From: Pseudonocardia sp. TRM90224
GTDB taxonomy: Bacteria; Actinomycetota; Actinomycetes; Mycobacteriales; Pseudonocardiaceae
Direction: 5' to 3'
Assembly (NCBI RefSeq): GCF_021245725.1
Contig: NZ_JAJGSX010000006.1
Span: 397,379-461,378 of the forward strand
DNA length: 64,000 nucleotides
Part shown: positions 55,948-63,910 of the stretch, piece after piece
How the letters are laid out: every line of letters starts with the position of its first letter
How positions within the stretch are numbered: the stretch's first letter is position 1
Made by a program: the position numbers and the translations under genes
The notes under the pieces: model-generated
Told to the model about the DNA's origin: nothing
Database searches by the model: none
The model's input: the letters and a program-made list of their open reading frames with translations, nothing else

Positions 55948-56733
55948 GTGCCCTTCGACGAGTTCGACCGCGAGCAGGCGATCCTGCTCGAGCTCGGCTC
56001 GTCGGGCCGGGTGACGGTCTCCGAGCTCGCCGAACGGTTCGGCGTCTCGACCGTGACCGTCCGCAAGGACCTCGACGCGCTGGAGCGCCGCACCCTCCTG
56101 CGCCGGATCCGCGGGGGCGCGGTGAGCGTCGGCGTCCCCGACGAGGGCGCGTTCCAGAACCGCCTGCACCACGCCGCTGCCGCGAAGCAGGCGATCGCGC
56201 GCGCCGCCGCGGGCATCGTCGGCAACGGCGACGTCGTCGCCCTCGACTCCTCCAGCACCTGCTTCTACCTGGCGCAGGAGCTCGTCGACCGGCGCAACCT
56301 GGTGGTCGTCACCAACGGCCTGCGCTCGGCGTCGTTGCTTATGGAGGAGTCGTCGGCGCTGGTGTTCCTGCCCGGCGGGGTGCTGCGCAGGGCCGCGGCG
56401 TCGGTGGTCGGCCCCATCGGGGACGTGCTGGCCGGCCGCGGGCGAATCGGCAAGGGCTTCTTCGGCGTCGCCGGGCTCTCGATCGAGCACGGCCTGATGG
56501 ACGTCGCGCCGGAGGAGGCGCAGGCGAAAGCGCAGCTCGTCGGCGCGTGCAACGAGGTCTACGGCCTCTTCGACGCATCCAAGATCGGCCGCTTCGCGCT
56601 GCACCCGTTCGTCGCGACCGGCGGGATCGACGCGCTCTACACCGACGACGCGATCGACCCCGCCGTCGTCGCGGAATGGGGGCGCGCCGGGGTCCCGGTC
56701 CGCACCGTCGCCGTCCCGGAGGGAGCCAGTTGA
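55948..56733 (+). CDS. DeoR-family transcriptional regulator
   Basis: 261 residues. The N-terminal DeoR HTH (RVTVSELAERFGVSTVTVRKDLDALERR) is followed by a sugar-phosphate-sensing DeoRC domain with DSSSTCFYLAQEL and KGFFGVAGLSIEHGLMDV. Such regulators repress sugar catabolic operons until bound by the phosphorylated sugar. The GTG is placed 6 nt after TAATTT, so it is leaderless. It heads the operon and its stop overlaps the TTG start of the kinase gene (TTGA), suggesting autoregulation of the whole unit. Confidence 0.92.
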   Translation: MPFDEFDREQAILLELGSSGRVTVSELAERFGVSTVTVRKDLDALERRTLLRRIRGGAVSVGVPDEGAFQNRLHHAAAAKQAIARAAAGIVGNGDVVALDSSSTCFYLAQELVDRRNLVVVTNGLRSASLLMEESSALVFLPGGVLRRAAASVVGPIGDVLAGRGRIGKGFFGVAGLSIEHGLMDVAPEEAQAKAQLVGACNEVYGLFDASKIGRFALHPFVATGGIDALYTDDAIDPAVVAEWGRAGVPVRTVAVPEGAS

Positions 56734-58196
56734 GCACGCACAGCGCCACGCACCGGACGGTGGTCGCGGTCGACCTCGGCGCCGAGAGCGGCCGCGTCAC
56801 GACCGTCCGGTTCGACGGCGAGCGGATGCACCTCGACGTCGTGCACCGCTTCACGCACGAGCCCAGGACCGTCGACGGTGTGCTGCGCTGGGACCTCGAC
56901 CGGATCTGGGGCGGCGTCCGCACCGGACTCGACATGGTCGACGGCCCGGTGGCGTCGGTCGGCGTCGACGCCTGGGGCGTCGACTTCGGGCTGCTCGGCG
57001 CCGACGGCACGCTGCTCGACGAGCCCACCTGCTACCGCGACCCGCGCCAGATCGAGGCGATGACCGCCGCGCTCCACGCCGTGCCGCGGGCCGAGCTGTA
57101 CGGCGCGACCGGCGTGCAGATCATCCCGATCAACACGATCTTCGCGCTGTACGCCGACCAGCGCGAGCAGCCGCAGCGCCTCGTCGACGCCCGGACGCTA
57201 CTGATGCTGCCCGACGTCATCCACCACCTGTTGGCCGGCAGCAGCACGACGGAGTTCACGGCGGCGTCGACGTCGGGCGCCTACGACATGGCCACCGGCA
57301 GCTGGGCCACGGGCCTGCTCGACCGGCTCGGCATCCCGACCCACTTCCTGCCCGAGGTCGTCGCGCCCGGGACGGACGTCGGCGAGGCCCACGACCTCGG
57401 CGGCGCGCGGGTGATCGTCCCGCCCGCGCACGACACCGCCAGCGCGTTCGTCGGCACGCCGGTGACCGAGCCGGGCGGGCTGATCCTGTCGTCGGGCACC
57501 TGGTCGTTGCTGGGCATCGAGACCCCGGCACCGGTGATCACCGAGGGCACCCAGCGCGCGAACCTCACCAACGAGGGCGGGTACGGCGGCACCATCCGGC
57601 TGCTGCGCAACGTCGTCGGGCTCTGGCTGCTGCAGGAGTGCCGGCGCCAGTGGGCGCGCGACGGGCACGACCTCGACTACGGCGAGATCGCCGAGCTGGC
57701 GGCGGCGGAGCCCGGGCTGGTCTCGGTGATCCCCGCCGAGCACGAGGACTTCCTCGCCCCCGGCGACATGCCGGCGCGGATCAGGGACTTCTGCGCGCGC
57801 ACCGGCCAGCCCGTGCCGGAGTCGATCGGCGCGGTCGCGCGGTGCGTCGTCGACTCGCTGGCGTTGAGCTACCGCGGAGTCGCCGCGGACATCTCCGACG
57901 TCACCGGCACGGCGCTGACCTCGCTGAACATCGTCGGCGGCGGCTCGCGCCACCTCGGCCTCTCGCAGCTGGCCGCCGACGCGACCGGGCTGCCGGTGCG
58001 GTGCGGGCCGGTGGAGGCGACGGCGCTGGGCAATGCGGGGGTGCAGCTCGCGGCGCTGGGCGAGCTGGGCGGGCTCGACGAGATCCGGGCGGCGATCACG
58101 GCGTCCACCGAGCTGGTCGAGCTGGAACCACGGAACGGGCAGGACTGGGCGGGGGCAGCGTCGCTGCTCGCCGAGATCACACGAAGGAGACGATGA
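56730..58196 (+). CDS. rhaB: Rhamnulokinase-like FGGY kinase
   Basis: 488 residues, the usual size for rhamnulokinase. VAVDLGAESGRVTTVRF is the N-terminal ATP-phosphate loop of the rhamnulokinase branch (LGAxSGR), with DAWGVDFGLL, LILSSGTWSLLGIE and NIVGGGSRHLGLSQLAADATG following. It should phosphorylate L-rhamnulose to L-rhamnulose 1-phosphate; a related deoxy-ketose cannot be excluded. The TTG start has GGAGGG 5-6 nt upstream and overlaps the regulator stop. In rhizobial rhamnose uptake the kinase is also needed for transport, and the gene order here is comparable. Confidence 0.88.
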   Translation: MSTHSATHRTVVAVDLGAESGRVTTVRFDGERMHLDVVHRFTHEPRTVDGVLRWDLDRIWGGVRTGLDMVDGPVASVGVDAWGVDFGLLGADGTLLDEPTCYRDPRQIEAMTAALHAVPRAELYGATGVQIIPINTIFALYADQREQPQRLVDARTLLMLPDVIHHLLAGSSTTEFTAASTSGAYDMATGSWATGLLDRLGIPTHFLPEVVAPGTDVGEAHDLGGARVIVPPAHDTASAFVGTPVTEPGGLILSSGTWSLLGIETPAPVITEGTQRANLTNEGGYGGTIRLLRNVVGLWLLQECRRQWARDGHDLDYGEIAELAAAEPGLVSVIPAEHEDFLAPGDMPARIRDFCARTGQPVPESIGAVARCVVDSLALSYRGVAADISDVTGTALTSLNIVGGGSRHLGLSQLAADATGLPVRCGPVEATALGNAGVQLAALGELGGLDEIRAAITASTELVELEPRNGQDWAGAASLLAEITRRRR

Positions 58197-59224
58197 TGCG
58201 GGCTCGACGGGTGACGGCCGCGTTGGCGACCTGCCTGGTGGCGGCGCTGGCGCTGTCGGCATGCACGACCAAGAACGACGAACCGGCCGCGGGCGGGAGC
58301 GGCGGTGCGCCCAAGGCGCGCACGGTCGCCTTCGTCCCCAAGCTGCAGGGCATCCCGTACTTCGAGGCGATGAACACCGGCGGGAAGAAGGCCGCGGCCG
58401 AGCTCGGGCTCAACTGGCTCTACCAGGGCCCGACGCAGGCCGACGCCGCCGCGCAGACCCAGATCGTGCGCTCCTACATCCAGCAGGGCGTCGACGTGCT
58501 GGTCGTCGCCCCGAACGACCCCAACTCGATGGCCCCGGTGCTGGCCGAGGCGGCCGGCAAGGGCATCAAGGTGATGACCTCCGACACCGACGCGCCGTCG
58601 TCGGTGCGTGAGGCGTTCGTCAACCAGGCCACCGCCGACGGCATCGGCAAGGGCCTCACCGACTCGCTGCTCACGGCGATGGGCGGCGCCGGCAAGTACG
58701 CGATCGTCTCCTGTGGCGAGACCGCCGAGAACCTCAACTCGTGGATCGCGGTGCAGAAGGCCTACACGGCCGAGAAGTACCCGGGCGCGCAGATCGTCGA
58801 CATCGTCTACGCGGGTGAGGACCAGGCCAAGGCGACGCAGATGGCCACCGACCTCATGAACGCCCACCCCGACCTCACCGGGCTCGTCGGCGAGTGCACG
58901 TCGTCGGCGCCGGGTGTCGCGCAGGCGGTCAAGGACGCCGGCAAGATCGGCAAGGTCTTCACCGTCGGGCTCGGCACGCCGCAGTCGATGAAGGCCTACC
59001 TGGCCGACGGCTCGTCGTCGGCGTCGATCCTGTGGGACGTCGAGCAGCTCGGCTACCTCACGGCGTGGGCCGGCCTGCAGCTGGCCGACGGCAAGGCGTT
59101 CCAGGCCAGCAACAACGTCAACGCCCAGCTCCCCGCGGTGAAGTGGGACTCGGCCAGCAAGATGCTGCTGCTCGGCGACCCCTTGGTGATCTCCAAGGAC
59201 AACGTGGACAAGTTCAACTACTGA
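58196..59224 (+). CDS. rhaS: Sugar ABC transporter substrate-binding lipoprotein (RhaS-like)
   Basis: 342 residues. The signal peptide ends in LVAALALSAC, a lipobox, so the protein is anchored outside the membrane. The periplasmic-binding-protein type I fold is shown by VAFVPKLQGIPYFEAM, GVDVLVVAPNDPNSM and KVMTSDTDAPS, which match the rhamnose/AI-2 subgroup. Two ATGs lie in tandem; I prefer the second (58196), which is 5-6 nt after GAAGGAGA. It should capture the operon sugar and pass it to the permeases. Confidence 0.88.
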   Translation: MRARRVTAALATCLVAALALSACTTKNDEPAAGGSGGAPKARTVAFVPKLQGIPYFEAMNTGGKKAAAELGLNWLYQGPTQADAAAQTQIVRSYIQQGVDVLVVAPNDPNSMAPVLAEAAGKGIKVMTSDTDAPSSVREAFVNQATADGIGKGLTDSLLTAMGGAGKYAIVSCGETAENLNSWIAVQKAYTAEKYPGAQIVDIVYAGEDQAKATQMATDLMNAHPDLTGLVGECTSSAPGVAQAVKDAGKIGKVFTVGLGTPQSMKAYLADGSSSASILWDVEQLGYLTAWAGLQLADGKAFQASNNVNAQLPAVKWDSASKMLLLGDPLVISKDNVDKFNY

Positions 59225-60738
59225 TGGCCGTCACCACATCGGCACCGCCCCGGCTCGTGATGCGCGGCATCAGCAAGCGGTACGGGGCGGTGCGGGCCAT
59301 CGCGCAGGCCGAGCTGACGGTCGCGCCCGGCACCGTGCACGCCATCGTCGGCGAGAACGGGGCCGGGAAGTCCACCCTCATCAAGATCGTCTCGGGGGCG
59401 GTGGCAGCGGACACGGGCTCCGTCGAGTTCGACGGGCGCCCGGTCGAGATCCGCGACACCGCAGAGGCGATGGCGCTGGGCGTGGCGACCGTCTACCAGG
59501 AGCCGCAGCTGTTCGCCGAGCTCTCCGTCGCGGAGAACATCTTCCTGGGCCGGGAGCTCACGTCCGGCCCGCGGATCGACTGGGCGGCGCAGCACACCAA
59601 GGTGGTGGAGCTGCTGGAGCTGATCGGGCTGCCCGCTGCCGTCGCGACGCGGCCGGTGGGGGAGCTGTCGATCGCCGCACGGCAGCAGGTCTCGATCGCC
59701 AAGGCGCTCGCCGGTGACGCCACCGTGCTGATCCTCGACGAGCCGTCGGCGATCCTCACCGACACCGAGATCGACGTGCTGTTCGGCGTCGTGCGCCGGC
59801 TGACGGCGGCCGGGGTGGCGGTGCTCTACATCTCCCACCGGCTCGACGAGCTGTTCCGCATCGCCGACGAGGTCACCGTCATGCGCGACGGCGCGACCAT
59901 CGGCACGTACCCGATCGGCGACCTCTCGGTGCGCCAGATCGCCGAGCTGATGGTCGGCGGGATCCTCGACGACGAGCACCACGTCCGTGAGCCGGCCACC
60001 GGCCCGCCGGTGCTCGAACTGGCCGGGCTCGCGCTCGACGGGGCGTTCCGCGACGTCGACCTCGCGGTGCGGGCCGGCGAGATCGTCGGGCTGTACGGGC
60101 TGGTCGGATCGGGTGTCGCGGAGATCGCGAGCACCGTCTACGGGATCCGGCCGGCCACCGGCGGCGAGATCAGGATCGACGGCGAGGCGGTGCGGCCGAC
60201 GTCGCCGCGCCACGCCAAGCGGCTCGGCATCGCGCTGCTGCCGGCCGACCGCACCGAGCAGGGCATGTTCGGCTTCCAGTCGATCGCGTTCAACATCTCG
60301 GTCGGCAACCTCGACCTGCTCAGCCGCTTCACCGCGTGGGTGGACCGGCAGAAGGAACGGACGGTCGCCCGCGACCTCGTCGCGCGGCTGGCCGTCCGGA
60401 CGCCCAGCGAGCGGCAGCCGGTGAACGCGCTCTCCGGCGGCAATGCGCAGAAGGTCGTGCTGGCCCGGCAGCTGGTCGACCGGCCGCGCGTGCTGGTGCT
60501 CGTCGAGCCCACCCAGGGCGTCGACGTCGGGGCCAAGGAGGAGATCCACAAGATCGTGACGGGACTCGCCGACGAGGGCACCGCCGTGCTCGTCGTGACC
60601 TCCGACCTCGCCGAGGCGCTGCGCATCTCCGACCGCCTGCACGTCGTGCGCGGCGGGACCACCACCGTCGAGTTCGGCCCGGGCGCGAGCCAGGTCGACG
60701 TGCTGGCCGCGGCGGCCGGGGCGGAGGGTGCGGCATGA
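59224..60738 (+). CDS. rhaT: Sugar ABC transporter ATPase, two-domain RbsA type
   Basis: 504 residues with two ABC domains. Domain 1 has intact Walker A (GENGAGKSTLIK), Q-loop YQEPQLF, signature LSIAARQQ and Walker B LILDEPSA. Domain 2 has the degenerate P-loop typical of RbsA-type second domains (GLVGSGVAEIA), LSGGNAQKVVLARQL, and a Walker B reading LVLVEPTQGVDVG, where the usual aspartate of LxLDEP is Val. It energises transport together with the two permeases. ATG overlaps the SBP stop. Downstream a family-3 hairpin separates it from the permeases. Confidence 0.92.
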   Translation: MAVTTSAPPRLVMRGISKRYGAVRAIAQAELTVAPGTVHAIVGENGAGKSTLIKIVSGAVAADTGSVEFDGRPVEIRDTAEAMALGVATVYQEPQLFAELSVAENIFLGRELTSGPRIDWAAQHTKVVELLELIGLPAAVATRPVGELSIAARQQVSIAKALAGDATVLILDEPSAILTDTEIDVLFGVVRRLTAAGVAVLYISHRLDELFRIADEVTVMRDGATIGTYPIGDLSVRQIAELMVGGILDDEHHVREPATGPPVLELAGLALDGAFRDVDLAVRAGEIVGLYGLVGSGVAEIASTVYGIRPATGGEIRIDGEAVRPTSPRHAKRLGIALLPADRTEQGMFGFQSIAFNISVGNLDLLSRFTAWVDRQKERTVARDLVARLAVRTPSERQPVNALSGGNAQKVVLARQLVDRPRVLVLVEPTQGVDVGAKEEIHKIVTGLADEGTAVLVVTSDLAEALRISDRLHVVRGGTTTVEFGPGASQVDVLAAAAGAEGAA

Positions 60739-60766
60739 CCCGGCGCGCAGACACCCCCACCGGGGT

Positions 60767-60823
60767 GTGCCAGGAAAGCCACTTTCCTGGCACCTCAGGA
60801 CAGGAAAGTGGCTTTCCTGGCAC
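60767..60823. repeat. Double-hairpin repeat, family 3, copy 6, inside the operon
   Basis: 57 bp. The first half has arms GTGCCAGGAAAG and CTTTCCTGGCAC around loop CCA; the second is a near copy with loop TGG. It lies between the ATPase stop and the permease start, the only copy with genes in the same direction on both sides and inside a co-directional operon. Confidence 0.85.
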
Positions 60824-60862
60824 AACCGCGGCCCTGGCGGGCCGCCGGCTGGGGGTGGGGGT

Positions 60863-61888
60863 GTGACCGTTGTCGAGGAGCGGCCGCCGCCCGCCCGGGG
60901 GCGGGTGCTCGCCCCCGCCGTCTCGGGCCAGGAGCTCGTGCTCGTCGGCGTCATCGCCGTGCTGTGGGTGCTGCTCGCGTTCACGACCCCGGCGTTCCTG
61001 ACCGCCGGCTCGATCCAGCCGCTGCTGGTGGAGGTGGCGCCGGTCGCCGTGATGGGCGTCGGCATGACGCTCGTGATCATCTCGGCGGGCATCGACGTCT
61101 CGGTCGGCGCGACGATGATGGTCTGCGGGGTGATCACGGCGAAGCTGCTGGTCGACGCCGACGTCCCGCTGCTGCTGGCGCTCGTCGTCGCGGTGGCCGT
61201 CGGGGCCGTGCTCGGTACCCTGAACGGCGTGCTGATCGCCTACGGGCGGGTGCACGCGATCATCATCACGTTCGGCACCGCAAACCTGTTCCTGTTCCTC
61301 GGGCTGCAGATCTTCGGCTCGCAGACCGTCAACGGGATCCCCGGGACGTTGGCGTTCTTCGGCCGCGGCGCGGAGGGCCGGTTCCTCGGGATCCCGCACA
61401 GCTTCCTGCTGACCGTCGCGATCGCGGCGGTGGCGTGGTGGTACCTGCGCCACTCCGTCGGCGGTCGCCACCTCTATGCGATCGGCGGCAACGCCGTGGC
61501 CGCCCGGCTGGCCGGGGTGCGGGTGCAGCGCAGGGTGCTGCTCGCGTACGTGATCACCGGCGCGCTCGTCGGGCTGGCCGCGGTGTTCACGGTGGCCAAG
61601 GGCACCTCGACGCTCGACCAGTCGATCGGCACCGGCCGCGAGCTCGCGGTGATCGCCGCGACCGTCATCGGCGGCACGTCCATCGTCGGCGGCCGCGGAT
61701 CGGTGCTCGGGACGGTGCTGGGCGCGCTGCTCGTGCAGACCGTCAGCTCGGGCGTGACCCAGCTGAACTGGCCGAGCCAGCTCTCCGACCTGTTCGTCGG
61801 GATCTTCGTCATCGTCGCCGTCGGCGCCGACCTCATCAGGCAGCGCCCGTTCAACCGACGCCCGCTCAACCGACGGAGGGCTCGATGA
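60863..61888 (+). CDS. rhaP: Sugar ABC transporter permease 1 (RbsC type)
   Basis: 341 residues with about ten transmembrane helices and the BPD_transp_2 signature (GMTLVIISAGIDVSVGATMMVCG, GTLNGVLIAYGRVHAIIITFGT). A GTG start at 60863 was chosen because the frame before it runs through the hairpin repeat and is Pro/Gly-rich nonsense; the upstream G-rich stretch may serve for ribosome binding. It forms a heterodimer with permease 2. Confidence 0.9.
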   Translation: MTVVEERPPPARGRVLAPAVSGQELVLVGVIAVLWVLLAFTTPAFLTAGSIQPLLVEVAPVAVMGVGMTLVIISAGIDVSVGATMMVCGVITAKLLVDADVPLLLALVVAVAVGAVLGTLNGVLIAYGRVHAIIITFGTANLFLFLGLQIFGSQTVNGIPGTLAFFGRGAEGRFLGIPHSFLLTVAIAAVAWWYLRHSVGGRHLYAIGGNAVAARLAGVRVQRRVLLAYVITGALVGLAAVFTVAKGTSTLDQSIGTGRELAVIAATVIGGTSIVGGRGSVLGTVLGALLVQTVSSGVTQLNWPSQLSDLFVGIFVIVAVGADLIRQRPFNRRPLNRRRAR

Positions 61889-62943
61889 CCGCGCAGGAAA
61901 CCGTGCAGACCCCGGTCCAGCGGGCCGTCCGGGCGGTGCTCACCCAGCGCACCGTCCTGCTGGTCGTGCTGATCCTCGTCGTCGTGGTCTGGATGTCGCT
62001 GCTCTCCGCGGGTGGCTTCCTCACCGCGCCGTACAACCCCGACTACATGTCGGCGGCGCTCGTCGACGCCGTGCCGCTCGCGATGCTCGCGCTCGCCGAG
62101 CTGATCGTGATCCTCTCCGGGCGCGGCGGCATCGACCTGTCGGTCGGCGCGATCGTCTCGCTCACCGGGATGGTCTTCGGCTTCGCCTACGGGCAGTGGG
62201 GTTGGCCGATGTGGCTGGCCGTCCCGTTGGCGCTCGTCGTCGGCGCGGCGCTCGGCGGGATCAACGGCCTGCTGGTGGCGCGGCTGCGCTTCCCCGCGCT
62301 GATCGCGACGCTGGCGACGTACTACGCGTACAAGTCGATCGCCATCGTGATCAACCAGCAGCAGCCGATCAGCACCGAACCCGTGCAGCAGCTCTACGCC
62401 GTGACCAGCAGCGTCGAGCTGCCGCTCATCGGGCGCAACATCCCCGACGTCCCGCTCGGCGTGATCACGTTCCTGCTGCCGGCCGTCGTGGTGGTCTGGC
62501 TGCTGCTGACCAGGACGACCTACGGGCGACGCCTGTTCGGGATCGGCACCAACGACGTCGCCGCGCAGTGGTCCGGCATCGATGTCGCGGCCACCAGGAT
62601 GCGCGCCTACGTGCTCGCGGGGATGATCGCGGGGCTCGTCGCGGTGTACGTCACCGCGCAGTTCGCCTCCGCCCGTCCCGACGCTGGGACCAGCGGGAAC
62701 GGGCTCGCGCTGCCGGCGATCACGATCGCGGTGCTCGGCGGGGTGGCGATCACGGGCGGGATAGGCAAGGTGTCGGGCGTCGTGCTCGCCGCGGTGCTGA
62801 TCACGTGGCTGAACGCCGGGATCCTGCTCTACGTGCCCGGCAACGCCGGCACCCAGTTCCAGCTGTTCGCGTTGGGGATCATCCTGGTGTTCGCCGCGCT
62901 GCTCAACGCGATCACCACGCGGCGGTACGGAGGCACCAGATGA
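61885..62943 (+). CDS. rhaQ: Sugar ABC transporter permease 2 (RbsC type)
   Basis: 352 residues, about ten helices, with the same family signature as permease 1 (ILSGRGGIDLSVGAIVSLTG, GGINGLLVARLRFPALIATLAT). The ATG overlaps the permease 1 stop (ATGA). Two separate permeases with one double-domain ATPase is the organisation of rhamnose and AI-2 transporters. Confidence 0.9.
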   Translation: MTAQETVQTPVQRAVRAVLTQRTVLLVVLILVVVVWMSLLSAGGFLTAPYNPDYMSAALVDAVPLAMLALAELIVILSGRGGIDLSVGAIVSLTGMVFGFAYGQWGWPMWLAVPLALVVGAALGGINGLLVARLRFPALIATLATYYAYKSIAIVINQQQPISTEPVQQLYAVTSSVELPLIGRNIPDVPLGVITFLLPAVVVVWLLLTRTTYGRRLFGIGTNDVAAQWSGIDVAATRMRAYVLAGMIAGLVAVYVTAQFASARPDAGTSGNGLALPAITIAVLGGVAITGGIGKVSGVVLAAVLITWLNAGILLYVPGNAGTQFQLFALGIILVFAALLNAITTRRYGGTR

Positions 62944-63719
62944 CAGCGGTCGAGCACGCGCCGGAGCTGGTGGGGGAGGGGCTCGTCCGGTTGACCCGCG
63001 CGCTCGGCGAGCCGGCGCGCGACCTCGTCATCCTCGCCGAGGGCAACACCTCCGAGCTGCTCGACGACGGACGGATCGCGCTGAAGGCGTCCGGCTCGCG
63101 GATGCGCGACGCCACGGCCGAGGACTTCGTGATCGCCGAGGTGGAGCCGCTCACGAAGCTGCTCACCTCACCGACCTCGACGCAGGACGACCTCACCGCC
63201 GCCCTCGACGCCGGCGTCGTCGACGGGCGGCGCAGGCGCGGATCGATCGAGGCGCTGGTGCACGTCGCGGTGCAGGCGGTGGCGCCCGCGACGTTCGTCG
63301 GGCACACACACCCGACGGCCGTCGTCGGCTTGCTGGCGAGCGTGCACGCGGAGGAGGCGTTCACGCACGCCGCCTACTCCGACGAGGCCGTCGTGATCGG
63401 CACGCCGCTCTACGTCCCGTACGCGCAGCCGGGGATCGCGCTGGGCAAGCTGTTCCACGAGCGGCTGCGCGAGCACGTCGACCGCGTCGGCGAGCTGCCG
63501 GCCATGGTGATGCTGGCCAACCACGGGATCGTCGCCATCGCCCCCACCGCCGAGGGCATCGAGACACTCTCGGAGATGGCGGTCAAGGCGGCACAGGTGC
63601 GCACCCTCGCCTACGCCTGCGGCGGCCTGGCCCCGGTACCGGCGGAAAGCACAACGAGCTACACAGACCGACCGGACATCAAGGAACGCCGAGCCAACAT
63701 CAACAGCGGCACGATGTAA
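62940..63719 (+). CDS. Class II aldolase/adducin family protein
   Basis: 259 residues. LVILAEGNTSELL is the phosphate-binding start, GSIEALVH has the catalytic acidic residue, VGHTHPTAV the zinc histidines, and MLANHGIVAI a further histidine. Family members cleave L-fuculose 1-phosphate, L-rhamnulose 1-phosphate or ribulose 5-phosphate. In this operon it most likely splits L-rhamnulose 1-phosphate into DHAP and lactaldehyde; the isomerase that would make L-rhamnulose is not in the window. ATG overlaps the permease stop. Confidence 0.85.
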   Translation: MTAVEHAPELVGEGLVRLTRALGEPARDLVILAEGNTSELLDDGRIALKASGSRMRDATAEDFVIAEVEPLTKLLTSPTSTQDDLTAALDAGVVDGRRRRGSIEALVHVAVQAVAPATFVGHTHPTAVVGLLASVHAEEAFTHAAYSDEAVVIGTPLYVPYAQPGIALGKLFHERLREHVDRVGELPAMVMLANHGIVAIAPTAEGIETLSEMAVKAAQVRTLAYACGGLAPVPAESTTSYTDRPDIKERRANINSGTM

Positions 63720-63727
63720 CCGCAACC

Positions 63728-63788
63728 TCCCCACCGTTTTGGGTGGATGCGCGCCCGCACGGCGCGCAAGTGCCCAAAACGGTGGGGA
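63728..63788. repeat. Hairpin repeat, family 2, copy E
   Basis: Arms at 63728-63743 (TCCCCACCGTTTTGGG) and 63773-63788, with an inner GCGCGC/GGCGCGC stem as in copy D. It starts 9 bp after the aldolase stop, a position that fits operon termination. Confidence 0.8.
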
Positions 63789-63888
63789 AGTTCGCGGTGT
63801 GGCAACGCAGCCACGACGGGCAGCACACACGCGTGCGGGACGCGCACAACGCCGCTCCACGCGGCGGCGGGCCACCCGCGAACCCAAC

Positions 63889-63910
63889 TTCCCCACCGTT
63901 TTGCCAATCC
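63889..63910. repeat. Solo arm of family 2
   Basis: TTCCCCACCGTTTTGCCAATC without a complementary right arm in the remaining 90 bp; it may be a half-copy or a partial hairpin. The stretch 63789-63888 has no gene that I can support. Confidence 0.6.

Noticed and set aside
54301..56604. Extension of the GCS2-type gene to 767 codons
   Set aside because: The extra N-terminal part overlaps the well-supported divergent DeoR gene and its promoter and has no domain; the TTG with GAGGAG fits better.
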